In this document: positions 1 through 8,583 of the stretch, piece by piece | How positions within the stretch are numbered: the first letter of the stretch is position 1 | Layout: each line of letters starts with the position of its first letter | DNA from: Halopenitus sp041821145 | Lineage (GTDB): Archaea; Halobacteriota; Halobacteria; Halobacteriales; Haloferacaceae | Assembly (NCBI RefSeq): GCF_041821145.1 | Contig: NZ_JBGUBC010000004.1 | Span: 1-64,000, forward strand | Length of the DNA stretch: 64,000 nt | Direction: 5' to 3' | The notes under the pieces: model-generated | What the model saw: the letters and a program-made list of their open reading frames with translations, nothing else | The model's database searches: none | Told to the model about the DNA's origin: nothing | Translations under genes and position numbers: made by a program

Positions 1-119
1 TCCGAGGAACGTCCGGATCGACGTCGATCGACCTCGTGAGTCGCGGATCGCCGGTCGTTCGAAATTCGATACCGAAACCGCTCAAAAAATCGTTCGACGG
101 GTTGGTGTTCGACGCGGCC

Positions 120-1790
120 TTAGACCGCCTCGGGACCGATGTCTCCGGTCCGCACCTGCAGTGCGTCCTCGACGGGCATGATGAACACCTTGCCGTCGCC
201 CGGTTCGCCGGTGCTTGCGGCCTCGCGGATCGCGTTCGCGACCTCGGTGGCCGGGACGTCGGCAACGACGCACTCTATTTTCACCTTCTGGTGGAGATCG
301 ACGACGTACTCCTCGCCGCGCCACTGGCCCTTCTTGGCGGGCTGTGAGCCGCGACCGGAGACGTTCGTGACCGTAAGCGAGGGTGCGCCGACCTCGGCGA
401 GCGCACTCTTCACCGTGCCGAGTTTCTCCGGGCGCACGACGGCGGTGACCATCTTGATCTCCGATCCGTCCTCCTCGCCACCGTCGGTGCGCACGCCAGC
501 GTTGCCGCCGTCGGCGGCCATCGGCTTGCCGAACTCGGGATAGGTATCGACGCCGTGTTCGCTGACGTCGAGCCCGTCACGTTCGTGTTCGGGCGTTACG
601 CGAGCCTGGCCGGCTGCCTTGAACACGCCGAAGACGACGGCGGTCGCGGCGACCGTCCAGATCGTGATGACCGCGACGCCGACGATCTGTGCGATGAGCA
701 GGCTCATCGAGAACCCGTTCACGTGGATGAACGGTAACGCGATGACCCCGAGCACGCCCGCGGAGCCGTGGACCGGGAAGACCGCACAGACGTCGTCGAT
801 CTTCAGCGTGTCCGAGACGAACTCGAAGACGAACGGCAGCTGAAGGCCCGCAAGCAGCGCGATGAGCATGGCGCCCCACCAGGTGACCACGTCGGCGATC
901 CCGGTGACGGCGACGAGACCGGCGAGCAGCCCGTTCGCCACGTACAGCGTGTCGACCTTCCCGTTGACCACGATCGAGGCGATGGCGGAGCCGATCGCAC
1001 CGCAGGCCATCCCGACAGTGGTCGCGAGCGCGACGCGTCCGACGACCGCGTAGCCGTCGAGCACGAGTTCACCGTTGTCGACCGCGAAGACGGTCGCGGT
1101 CGTGCCGACGTTGAACCCGTACCAGCCGAACGCCAACACGAGCGTGCCGAGTACGGCGAAGGTCAGTGAGTGCCCGGGAATGACGTTCGTCGAACCGTCC
1201 TCCGCGTAGCGGTCCAGACGCGGACCCAACATGTAAGCGGCCGTGAGTCCGGCGATACCACCCATGCCGTGGACGATCATGCCGCCGGCGAAGTCGTGGA
1301 ACCCGAACGCGTCAAGGAAGCCGCCGGCCCAGGTGAACCCGACGACGACGGGGTAGATGATCGCCGAAAGCAGGATCGTGTAGCCGACGTACGCACGGAG
1401 CTTCACACGTCCAGCCACGGCACCGGAGACGATCGTCGCCGCAGTCATCGCGAAGACGGCCCCGAACAGCCACCCATTGACCCACGCACCATCGGACGCG
1501 GTCATCACCGCGGTCAGGGCACCGAGGCTGTAGGAGCCGCCGCCAGTAAGCCCACCCGTGATCGCCTCGACGCCGAAGCCGACGAAGAAGTAGGCGACGA
1601 CGCCGACGCTCCAGGTAAGCAGGTTCTTCGTCAGCTGGTTGGCGACGTTCTTCGCACGCACCTGTCCGGCCTCAAGCATCGCGAAGCCGGCGTGCATGAA
1701 GAAGATGAGGAAACACACCACTGCGACCCACATCAGGTTTATTCCCTCCGCGATCACCGTGGGATCGACCTGTGCGAGGAGTCCGCTCAT
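120..1790 (-). CDS. amt: Ammonium transporter Amt with fused C-terminal PII (GlnK-like) domain
   Basis: A 556-residue membrane protein. Residues 1 to about 410 are an Amt/Rh channel with about 11 hydrophobic segments; the two pore histidines are visible in DFAGGMIVHGMGG and in AVFPVHGSAG. After an acidic linker (about 415-440) a complete PII signalling domain follows: it opens KMVTAVVRPEKL, has a T-loop QWRGEEYVVDL, a B-loop TGEPGDGKVF and a closing RTG. Amt conducts ammonium across the membrane, and free PII proteins of the GlnK type block it from the cytoplasm depending on ATP/ADP and 2-oxoglutarate. In haloarchaea amt and glnK are usually separate adjacent genes, so the fusion is unusual. 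Both domains are intact in one uninterrupted frame. Transcription may start from TTTATATA (1901-1908, minus strand) or from a nearer AT-rich site. The link to urea-derived ammonium is inferred from the neighbouring urease region. Confidence 0.95.
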   Translation of the reverse strand: MSGLLAQVDPTVIAEGINLMWVAVVCFLIFFMHAGFAMLEAGQVRAKNVANQLTKNLLTWSVGVVAYFFVGFGVEAITGGLTGGGSYSLGALTAVMTASDGAWVNGWLFGAVFAMTAATIVSGAVAGRVKLRAYVGYTILLSAIIYPVVVGFTWAGGFLDAFGFHDFAGGMIVHGMGGIAGLTAAYMLGPRLDRYAEDGSTNVIPGHSLTFAVLGTLVLAFGWYGFNVGTTATVFAVDNGELVLDGYAVVGRVALATTVGMACGAIGSAIASIVVNGKVDTLYVANGLLAGLVAVTGIADVVTWWGAMLIALLAGLQLPFVFEFVSDTLKIDDVCAVFPVHGSAGVLGVIALPFIHVNGFSMSLLIAQIVGVAVITIWTVAATAVVFGVFKAAGQARVTPEHERDGLDVSEHGVDTYPEFGKPMAADGGNAGVRTDGGEEDGSEIKMVTAVVRPEKLGTVKSALAEVGAPSLTVTNVSGRGSQPAKKGQWRGEEYVVDLHQKVKIECVVADVPATEVANAIREAASTGEPGDGKVFIMPVEDALQVRTGDIGPEAV

Positions 1791-2103
1791 TCGGCGATCC
1801 TCTCCATAAATCCGATATCTAGTTTACGTTCGTGTACTATTTCACCCGATTCGTTCGTGTTCGTATTGCGAATCACGTTTCGACTGGGGTAGTCGGATGT
1901 ATATAAATCCTTGAGTTAAAATATATGGACATATGCCGGAATAGGACTACGTTCGTCAGATATTAGATCGAATACGGACAATATAAGGGCGTAAAACGGA
2001 CAATAAGTTCACAAATGTTGCCAGGAAACCCAACGATCGTTTTGTCAGATCGGTAGAGAGGTCAGGGGGAGACGGTTCGCGCGCGTTCGCTCGCTTCGGG
2101 TCC
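1791..2103. promoter_or_regulatory. Upstream region of the amt-PII gene
   Basis: An AT-rich 313-base gap between radA and amt with no gene. A TATA-like TTTATATA lies at 1901-1908 on the minus strand, about 110 nt from the amt start, and a second AT-rich tract (GATATC, near 1820) lies close to the start. The direct repeat ACGGACAATA occurs at 1974-1983 and 1996-2005, 22 bp apart (two helical turns). Its function is unknown. Confidence 0.4.
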
Positions 2104-3135
2104 TTACTCGGGTTTGAGGCCGGCGTTCTGGACGCGCATCACGGCCTCTCCGTCGGCAAGGTTGGGCGCGTCGACGAGCCGGACGATCCGCTTGTCGTTT
2201 TTCGACTTGCGGAGGTAGATCCGGAACGTGGAGGCGTGGCCGAGGATGTTGCCACCGATGGCCTGCGTCGGGTCGCCGAAGTAGGAGTCGGGGTTCGAGG
2301 CGACCTGGTTGGTGACGAGGATGGCGGTGTTAAACAGGTCGCCGATCCGCATCAGATCGTGGAGATGCTTGTTGAGCTTCTGTTGGCGCTCGGCGAGTTC
2401 GCCGCGGCCGACGTACTCCGCACGAAAGTGCGCGGTCAGCGAGTCCACACAGACGATCCGGATGGGCCACTCGCTCTCCTCGTGTTCGCCGGCCAGTTCC
2501 TTGGCCTTCTCGGCCAGCAGGATCTGGTGGTTGGAATTGAACGCCTTCGCGACGTGGATCCGATCGAGGAACGCCTCGATGAGTTCGCCGACCGCCTCGT
2601 CGTCGTCGGGTGAGCCTTCGATATCGCGACGTTCGAACTCGTCTTCGAGGATCTCGTCGTCGAGTCCGCGCACCATGTCGTCGATCCGCTCGGGACGGAA
2701 CGTGTCCTCGGAGTCGACGAAGATGCAGGCGCCCTCGAGGCCGCCGTGCTCTTTCGGGAGTTGGACGTTGACGGCCATCTGATGGGTCACCTGCGATTTG
2801 CCGGCACCGAATTCGCCGTAGACCTCGGTGATCGACTGCGTCTCCATCCCGCCGCCGAGCAGTTCGTCCACCTCGTCGATCTGCCACGAGAGCTTGCCGA
2901 TCTCCTCGCGTCGTTCAAGCACGGTCGCCCCGGTCTCGAAGCCGCCGACGTCGGCGGTCTCGCGCGCGGCGTTGATGATGTCCGACGCGGTGGAGGAACC
3001 GATGTCCGCCTTGTTCGACAGCTCGCCCGGGCTGGCGACGGCGATGCTCTGGTAACTCTCGTAGCCGGTGTCAATGAGTTTGTCCGCAGTCGCGGGACCG
3101 ACGCCTGGCAGGTCCTCGAGTTCGTCTTCAGGCAT
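2104..3135 (-). CDS. radA: DNA repair and recombination protein RadA
   Basis: Archaeal RecA/Rad51 recombinase that forms filaments on single-stranded DNA and catalyses strand exchange. The 343 residues start with the usual helix-hairpin-helix domain (LPGVGPATADKLIDTG), followed by the ATPase core with Walker A GEFGAGKSQ, Walker B-like IRIVCVDSLTAHF and the DNA-binding-loop region LVTNQVASNPDSYFGD. The frame stays open upstream to 3213, but the start MPEDELEDLPGVG matches the haloarchaeal family N-terminus and length. No intein is present, unlike some haloarchaeal radA genes. It stands alone upstream of amt on the same strand. Confidence 0.97.
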   Translation of the reverse strand: MPEDELEDLPGVGPATADKLIDTGYESYQSIAVASPGELSNKADIGSSTASDIINAARETADVGGFETGATVLERREEIGKLSWQIDEVDELLGGGMETQSITEVYGEFGAGKSQVTHQMAVNVQLPKEHGGLEGACIFVDSEDTFRPERIDDMVRGLDDEILEDEFERRDIEGSPDDDEAVGELIEAFLDRIHVAKAFNSNHQILLAEKAKELAGEHEESEWPIRIVCVDSLTAHFRAEYVGRGELAERQQKLNKHLHDLMRIGDLFNTAILVTNQVASNPDSYFGDPTQAIGGNILGHASTFRIYLRKSKNDKRIVRLVDAPNLADGEAVMRVQNAGLKPE

Positions 3136-3296
3136 GTACACCCCGGTTGTTCGCTCTCCCATATAAACCCCCGTTAACAGGTAGGTGAAAGTGAAATCTA
3201 TGGGGAATAACACCCGGTTCAGTTTGACGTGATTGCGGCGTGTTCCCTCTAGTGGGTTGGGATCGTTCCGGAATCGTGGCTGGTCTCCGGCGTCGT

Positions 3297-3797
3297 TCAG
3301 AACTCGACGCGGCGCACGTAGGGCAACTCGCGGATCGCCACGAGTAGCTCGCCGGACACCTCGGCATCCAGGATGATGTAGAGTTTGGGATCGTCGGTGA
3401 ACTCCGGGTCCTCGCTTATGACCTGCCGGATCGACAGCTCCTCCTCGGCGATCAGGGTCGTCACCTCGGCGACGATCCCGGGTTCGTCCGCCTCCGCGAC
3501 TTCGATCGTGAGCACGGTCAACTCCAGGACCGGAGCGAGATCCATCAGGCTCGGGATCGACGAGATGTTCGCGAAGATGCGTCGTAGTTCGGGGTCCTCC
3601 AGGATCGCGTCCGTCGTGGAGTCGACGACCCGCCGATCGACGCCCAACTCGCGGGCGATCCCCGTGTACGGAATCTCGATCCCGCCCGAGACCACGCGTC
3701 CATCCTCGTTGACGGAGAAGCCGCGTTCGAGCAGGAGCCGGATCACCGCCTGCTGGCTCGGCGAGCCTTCGAACTTCCCGAGGATCTCATCGAACAT
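3297..3797 (-). CDS. HTH-ACT domain regulator-like protein
   Basis: A 166-residue protein. Residues 1-70 resemble a small winged-helix region (SPSQQAVIRLLLERGF, then the recognition-helix-like TGIARELGVDRRVVDSTTDAIL). Residues 90-166 form an ACT domain (LTIEVAEADEPGIVAEVTTLI and a terminal VRRVEF). ACT domains bind amino acids or other small metabolites, so this is probably a ligand-responsive regulator. It lies 3 nt after hisB on the same strand and is almost certainly co-transcribed with it. An amino-acid ligand such as histidine is possible but cannot be shown from sequence. Confidence 0.8.
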   Translation of the reverse strand: MFDEILGKFEGSPSQQAVIRLLLERGFSVNEDGRVVSGGIEIPYTGIARELGVDRRVVDSTTDAILEDPELRRIFANISSIPSLMDLAPVLELTVLTIEVAEADEPGIVAEVTTLIAEEELSIRQVISEDPEFTDDPKLYIILDAEVSGELLVAIRELPYVRRVEF

Positions 3798-3800
3798 GTC

Positions 3801-4391
3801 TTAGAGAGTGCCCTTCGTGCTCGGGGTGTCGGACCGGCGATCGTCACGGCGAGTCGCGTCATCGAGTGCGCGCGCAAGCGCCTTGAACAGCGCCTCCACC
3901 TCGTGGTGGGCGTTCTCGCCACGGACGATCTCCGCGTGGAGCGTGAGGTTGGCGTTGTGGGCAAGCGACATGGCGAAGTGGTCGGCCATGACGCTCGTGA
4001 ACTCGCCGACGGACTCCTGGGAGAACGCTCCGGAAAACTCGTAGTGGGGACGGCCGGAGACGTCCACGACGACGGACGCGACGGCCTCGTCGAGTGGCAC
4101 GCGACGGTCGGCATATCGCCTGATACCGCGTTTGTCGTCGAGCGCCTCGGCGAACGCCTCCCCGAGGCAGATCGCCACGTCCTCGACGGTGTGGTGATCG
4201 TCGATGTGGGTATCTCCCACACAGCGGACGGTCAGATCGAACAGTCCGTGCTTGGCGAACGACGCGAGCATGTGGTCGAAAAACCCGATCCCCGTCTCGA
4301 TTTCACTGTCGCCGTCGCCGTCGACGGCCAGCGTCAGATCGATCTCCGTCTCCGCCGTCTTGCGTGAGACGGCGGCGTTGCGGTCGCTCAT
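3801..4391 (-). CDS. hisB: Imidazoleglycerol-phosphate dehydratase
   Basis: Catalyses dehydration of imidazole-glycerol phosphate to imidazole-acetol phosphate in histidine biosynthesis. At 196 residues it is a normal single-domain HisB. The di-manganese site motifs are present: FFDHML and DDHHTVEDVAICLGEA in the first half, and HYEFSGAF, VMADHFA and ENAHHEVEALFKALARALD in the second. It starts ATG with a short 93-nt gap to hisA, which is transcribed in the same direction; the HTH-ACT gene follows 3 nt downstream. Confidence 0.97.
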   Translation of the reverse strand: MSDRNAAVSRKTAETEIDLTLAVDGDGDSEIETGIGFFDHMLASFAKHGLFDLTVRCVGDTHIDDHHTVEDVAICLGEAFAEALDDKRGIRRYADRRVPLDEAVASVVVDVSGRPHYEFSGAFSQESVGEFTSVMADHFAMSLAHNANLTLHAEIVRGENAHHEVEALFKALARALDDATRRDDRRSDTPSTKGTL

Positions 4392-4484
4392 ACGCGGTGT
4401 GAGGGCGCGACTCTTAAGGTGATTGCGCTCGCTTGCGTCGTGATCGTCACGTGACCCTTCGGGCGGTACGCGATCGGCGGCCCG

Positions 4485-5225
4485 TCACGCCGACTCGACT
4501 GCCTGCATCGCCTCTCGAAGCGTGAACTCGCCCTCATAGAGCGCAGTTCCGATCACGACCGCCGCCGCGCCGGCCTGCTGCAGTGCCACGACGTCATCGA
4601 GGCTCGCTACCCCACCCGAGGCGACGACGGGGATATCGACGGCATCGACGACCGCCTCGACGGCCGCCCGGTCGATCCCCTCCAGTTTCCCCTCGACGTC
4701 GACGTTCGTAAAGAGGATCGCACCGGCACCGAGTTCCTCGTAGCGCGCGGCAGCCGTGGCGGGGTCGAGTCCGGTCGATTCGGTCCACCCCGACACCACG
4801 ACCTCACCGTCCTTCGCGTCGAGACTCACCATCACGGTTCCCGGGTGCTCCGCCGAGATCGTCTCGACGATCGGCGGGTTCTCGACCGCCGCGGTCCCGA
4901 GGATCACGCGATCGATGCCGAGATCCAGGAGGCCGACCGCGTCCTCGGCGGTCCGGATCCCCCCGCCGAGTTGGAGGTCGACCTCATCTCCGACCGCCTC
5001 CACGATCGCCTCGAAGGCGGACGCGTTGACCCGCTCCCCCTCGAAAGCCCCGTCGAGGTCGACGAGATGAAGCGTCTCGGCTCCGGCGTCGATCCAGCGT
5101 TCGGCCGCCTCGACCGGATCGCCGTATCGCGTCCCCGTTCCCCGTTCTCCTTGTACGAGTTGGACCACCTCGCCGTCCTGAACGTCGACGGCGGGAATCA
5201 CTTCGAACCTCGAGTCCGCGCTCAT
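4485..5225 (-). CDS. hisA: Phosphoribosylformimino-5-aminoimidazole carboxamide ribotide isomerase
   Basis: A TIM-barrel isomerase of histidine biosynthesis, acting two steps before HisB. The 246 residues carry the two half-barrel motifs IPAVDVQDGEVVQLVQGERG (catalytic Asp in VDV) and the second-half VASGGVASLDDV phosphate-binding loop, plus LQLGGGIRTAED. HisA and not HisF is indicated by the N-terminus and the VVLQLVQG-type loop. It is transcribed toward hisB, so hisA-hisB-HTH-ACT may be one unit. Confidence 0.95.
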   Translation of the reverse strand: MSADSRFEVIPAVDVQDGEVVQLVQGERGTGTRYGDPVEAAERWIDAGAETLHLVDLDGAFEGERVNASAFEAIVEAVGDEVDLQLGGGIRTAEDAVGLLDLGIDRVILGTAAVENPPIVETISAEHPGTVMVSLDAKDGEVVVSGWTESTGLDPATAAARYEELGAGAILFTNVDVEGKLEGIDRAAVEAVVDAVDIPVVASGGVASLDDVVALQQAGAAAVVIGTALYEGEFTLREAMQAVESA

Positions 5226-5302
5226 ACCTCGCGGTTGGTCGGTCGGGGATTAAAAGGATCGCGAGGCGGACGACCGCTGCTCCGTTCCGCACTGGCCCCC
5301 CA

Positions 5303-5992
5303 TCAGCTCACGAACAGTCGTCTCTCGGCGCGCTCGTGTTCGGCCGACAGCACGTCGATGAGCGGTGCGAACGGCGTCATCCCGTCGATCGTCCGTTCAG
5401 CCGAGTCGTCGACGGCATCTCGCATTGCCGGTCGAAGTCCGTTGAGAACGCGTTGGGCGTCGGTATGACCGAGCGATAGCAGGCGCTGGGCCGCTCCGAG
5501 CAGCCCGGTGGCGAAACCGTGACAGCACAGCAGGCTCGCCTCGCGTTCGTCAACGCCCGCGAGTCCGGTCGTCACCCCGAGCACGACCGGGTAGGTCCCC
5601 TCGGCCTCCCCCGCCTCGATCCGGTCGGCGTACCGCTCCAAGAACGGGTCCTCACGCAGATCGCGCTGGAGTGACAGCAACCGTCGCCCCGACTTCCGGG
5701 CGCTCTCGCGGAATTCGGCGGGCAGGGTCGCCGCCGTCAGCCGACGGTCGGCCACGAGGACGGTCTTCAGATTGCCCTCCCGTGCGGCCGCATGGGCGGC
5801 CCGTAGCGCGACGAGGTCCGCCGGCCCGACCTGCCGCCGGAGATACGTCTCAAGGAGGGCCTCCAGATCCGAGGCGTCTTCGACCCGGTCGTCCGCAATG
5901 AATGCTTCGAGCGCGTAGGAGACGGTGTAGGTCCCGACCGGCAGGAACGAGTCCGCGAGTCGGAAGGCCTCAAGCGTGGCGTCGTCGTTCAT
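5303..5992 (-). CDS. ureF: Urease accessory protein UreF
   Basis: An all-helical accessory protein that works with UreD and UreG to activate apo-urease by nickel insertion and lysine carbamylation. The 229 residues begin with the family feature LADSFLPVGTYTVSYALEAFI and include the conserved HGFATGLLGAAQRLL region. It is the last gene of the leftward ureBCAGDEF operon and its start overlaps the ureE stop by 4 nt. Confidence 0.93.
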   Translation of the reverse strand: MNDDATLEAFRLADSFLPVGTYTVSYALEAFIADDRVEDASDLEALLETYLRRQVGPADLVALRAAHAAAREGNLKTVLVADRRLTAATLPAEFRESARKSGRRLLSLQRDLREDPFLERYADRIEAGEAEGTYPVVLGVTTGLAGVDEREASLLCCHGFATGLLGAAQRLLSLGHTDAQRVLNGLRPAMRDAVDDSAERTIDGMTPFAPLIDVLSAEHERAERRLFVS

Positions 5993-6591
5993 CGGCTCCC
6001 TCCGTCGTTCCGATCGTGGTTCCGGGAGCCCTCGGCCGATCGGCCTCCGATCCCCCTGTCGTCGTGTTCGTGGTCGGGAGAATGATCGTCCTCGTCGTGT
6101 TCATGGTCATTCCCATCGTGTCCGCCCCCTTCGTCGAAGGTCGTGGGCGGGACCGCCTCGAAGCGCGTGGTCACCCCGTCGGGGAGGAGGCCGTCGATCG
6201 CTTCCTGAAGTCGATTTCGAGTGTCCGGCACCGGAAACAGTGCCTCCTCGTCCCGTACTGCCAGATCGAGGTGGCGATTGCCCAACGCGTGACCGATCTC
6301 CAGGGCGGTCGTCGCCGACACCTCGGCGTCCCCGAACTCAAGAACGAGCGCGTCGACCGCGGCGAGGCCGATGACTATCAGAACTCCCGAGTCGGTCTCG
6401 AGTACGTCGCCGTCGCCGAGTTCCCGGCTCACTACGATCCCCAAATCCCGTCCGTCGACCGTCTCGGTTCGGACCCGCGATCGTCGGCGTTCCACGTCCG
6501 AGAGGACCACTCTCGCCGGCTCCGTGTTCTCCAGGCGCGATTCGATCTCGGGATCTTCGAGGTGGCCGAGATAGGTGTTTGCGACGAGCAT
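5989..6591 (-). CDS. ureE: Urease accessory protein UreE, nickel metallochaperone
   Basis: Nickel-binding chaperone that hands Ni2+ to UreG for insertion into urease. I place the start at MLVANTYLGHLEDPE (200 residues), where ATG overlaps the ureD TGA as ATGA; an upstream in-frame start would only add residues inside ureD. The N-terminal half is the UreE peptide-binding domain and the centre has the metal-binding domain (ALGNRHLDLAVRDEEALFPV). The tail from about residue 150 is rich in His and Asp (for example HDGNDHEHDEDDH and HSPDHEHDDRG), a typical nickel-storage tail. Confidence 0.93.
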   Translation of the reverse strand: MLVANTYLGHLEDPEIESRLENTEPARVVLSDVERRRSRVRTETVDGRDLGIVVSRELGDGDVLETDSGVLIVIGLAAVDALVLEFGDAEVSATTALEIGHALGNRHLDLAVRDEEALFPVPDTRNRLQEAIDGLLPDGVTTRFEAVPPTTFDEGGGHDGNDHEHDEDDHSPDHEHDDRGIGGRSAEGSRNHDRNDGGSR

Positions 6592-7568
6592 CAGTACTTC
6601 CTCCCCGATGCTGCGGGCGCGCCGATCAGGTCTCGCCGCGCCGCGTCCCATGCCGCGTGCAGGCTTGTCTGGACGGTCTCGGCTCGATCGCCGAGCGCGC
6701 GAACGGCGACGCCGCTCCCGTTCGGAAGCTCGCTCGCACCGGCGCGCGCCTCCTCGCCCGCCTCCGTGGTGGCCGCGTGGAGCCGATCGCTCATTGTCGC
6801 CATGTCAGCCTTCGGGGCGACGACGTAGAGGGATCCGTAGACCGAAAACTCCCCGAGAACGCCGGGATCGGTCGGCTCGACCGGATCGGAATCGCCGGGT
6901 GCCAAGTGGGTCGCGTCCTCGAACAGCGGGCCGTCGGGCCCCCCCGCGTGAACCCGAGAGAGGTATCGCTCGAACTCGAACCGCTCGCCGTGGGCGAGCC
7001 GACCTGGGACGACGACGTCCCCGAGCACGGCGGTCGCGCCGGCCGCGAGATCGATCCGCAGATCCTGATGATACCGCGCGTCCGCATGGAGGATCGTCGG
7101 TTCGGGGATGTACTCGAGGTGGGCGCCCGTCTCAACTGAGAGGCGCAGGTCCGCGTCGGCGTAGTTGCGGTCCATCGATTGGACCTTCGTCGAACTCTGG
7201 GTGGTCACGTGCGCGATCGCCTCCGGAGCGGCCGCGATATCGACGTCCTGTCGATCGCCCTGGGCGATCCCACCGGTCGGCGACTGGAGATAGACCGTTG
7301 CGGCGTCCGGATGCGGATCGGACGCGAGGGTCCCCGAGACGTGAAACGGTACCGTCGCGTAGTCGTGGACGAGCGCCGTTCCGTCCTCGACCCGCTCGAA
7401 TCGAAGCTCCAGGCGCCCGTCCTTTCCGGGCGCTCCGACCGCCGCTTGTGGGACGGACTCGGCGGCGTATCCTTCGAAGGCCGGGTGGGGTGCATCCGCA
7501 TCCGGCGCGGGGTCGGGATCCTCTGGGTCGGCTGACTCCCCAAGTTTATCCGGAGCGTCCGCGGCCAT
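6591..7568 (-). CDS. ureD: Urease accessory protein UreD (UreH)
   Basis: Scaffold of the urease activation complex with UreF and UreG. At 325 residues it is close to the family length plus an acidic N-terminal extension (residues 1-45, rich in Asp, Glu and Pro). Family features include YLQSPTGGIAQGDRQDVDI, THVTTQSSTKVQSM-type sequence (here HVTTQSSTKVQSMDRNYA) and EYIPEPTILHADARYHQDL. Its start overlaps the end of ureG (TGATG) and its stop overlaps ureE. Confidence 0.93.
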   Translation of the reverse strand: MAADAPDKLGESADPEDPDPAPDADAPHPAFEGYAAESVPQAAVGAPGKDGRLELRFERVEDGTALVHDYATVPFHVSGTLASDPHPDAATVYLQSPTGGIAQGDRQDVDIAAAPEAIAHVTTQSSTKVQSMDRNYADADLRLSVETGAHLEYIPEPTILHADARYHQDLRIDLAAGATAVLGDVVVPGRLAHGERFEFERYLSRVHAGGPDGPLFEDATHLAPGDSDPVEPTDPGVLGEFSVYGSLYVVAPKADMATMSDRLHAATTEAGEEARAGASELPNGSGVAVRALGDRAETVQTSLHAAWDAARRDLIGAPAASGRKY

Positions 7569-8191
7569 CAGGCGAAGAGCACCCCGTCACGGACGTACGA
7601 GAGTACCTCGTCGATGCCCTGCTGGGCCTTGCAATCGGTGAGTACGTATGGACCGTCGCGAACCTCGCGGGCGTCACGTTCGATCACGTCGAGATCGGCG
7701 CCGACGTGGGGAGCGAGATCGGTCTTGTTCACTACGAGGAGATCACAGTCGACGACCCCAGGCCCGCGCTTTCGCGGGATGTCCTCGCCCTCGGCGACGC
7801 TTATCACGTACAGCGAGTAGTCGGCCAGTTCCGGGTTGAACGTCGCGGCGAGGTTGTCGCCCCCGCTTTCGACCAACACGAGATCCAGATCGGGGTGGTC
7901 GGCCAGGAACTCGTCGATCTGCTGGAGGTTCATCGACGGGTCCTCGCGGATGCCCGTATGCGGGCACGCGCCGGTCTCGACGCCGGCAACGAGTTCCGGC
8001 GGCACGACCCCCTTGAAGCGCTCGCGCAGACGGTCGGCATCCTCCCGGGTGAGGATGTCGTTGGCGATGACGCCGACGTTCAGGCCGTCCGCCCGGAGGC
8101 GCGGGACGACTTCCGAAAGTAACGACGTCTTGCCCGAGCCGACCGGCCCGCCGACGCCGACCGTGGCCACGTCGCGGTGGGTGCGGCTCAT
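7568..8191 (-). CDS. ureG: Urease accessory protein UreG, GTPase
   Basis: SIMIBI-class GTPase that powers nickel delivery to urease. The 207 residues contain the P-loop GVGGPVGSGKTSLL, the conserved ETGACPHTGIREDPSMN segment (the CPH motif binds Ni at the dimer interface), the Walker B-like LVLVESGGDNLAATF and the guanine-specificity motif VVNKTDLAPHVG. The length is typical. The start overlaps the ureA stop by 4 nt. Confidence 0.97.
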   Translation of the reverse strand: MSRTHRDVATVGVGGPVGSGKTSLLSEVVPRLRADGLNVGVIANDILTREDADRLRERFKGVVPPELVAGVETGACPHTGIREDPSMNLQQIDEFLADHPDLDLVLVESGGDNLAATFNPELADYSLYVISVAEGEDIPRKRGPGVVDCDLLVVNKTDLAPHVGADLDVIERDAREVRDGPYVLTDCKAQQGIDEVLSYVRDGVLFA

Positions 8192-8583
8192 CGATCGTCG
8201 ACCTCCGTCCTCGTCGAGTCTCCTGCCGTCTCCTCGATCGCCTTCTCGTCCCCGTCGGCATCCTCCTCAGCGACGCTGTCCGACCGGATCGGGTCGTGGA
8301 CCGTGACGAGTTTCGTCCCGTCAGGGAACATCGGCTCGACCTGGATCATCCCGACCATCTCCGGGATCCCCTCCATGACGTCATCGCGGCCGAGCAGTTG
8401 CGAGGCGCCCGATCGGATCTCCGCGACCGACTGGCCCTCGCGGGCCCGCTCGATACACCAGTCGCTGATGTAGGCGACCGTCTCGGGGTGGTTCAACGGG
8501 ACGCCGCGTTCCGTGCGGCGCCGCGCGATCTCCGCTGCGGTGAATACCGTGAGTCGCTCCTCCTCCTTGGGTGTCAGTTTCAT
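8188..8583 (-). CDS. ureA: Urease gamma subunit
   Basis: Small structural subunit of urease (MKLTPKEEERLTVFTAAEIARRR at the start, LNHPETVAYISDWCIERAREG in the middle, MIQVEPMFPDGTKLVTVHDPI near the end). These are textbook UreA landmarks. The protein is 131 residues, about 30 longer than bacterial UreA, because of an acidic haloarchaeal C-terminal tail. It lies between ureC and ureG with 4-nt overlaps on both sides, which is the haloarchaeal order B-C-A rather than the bacterial A-B-C. Confidence 0.95.
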   Translation of the reverse strand: MKLTPKEEERLTVFTAAEIARRRTERGVPLNHPETVAYISDWCIERAREGQSVAEIRSGASQLLGRDDVMEGIPEMVGMIQVEPMFPDGTKLVTVHDPIRSDSVAEEDADGDEKAIEETAGDSTRTEVDDR

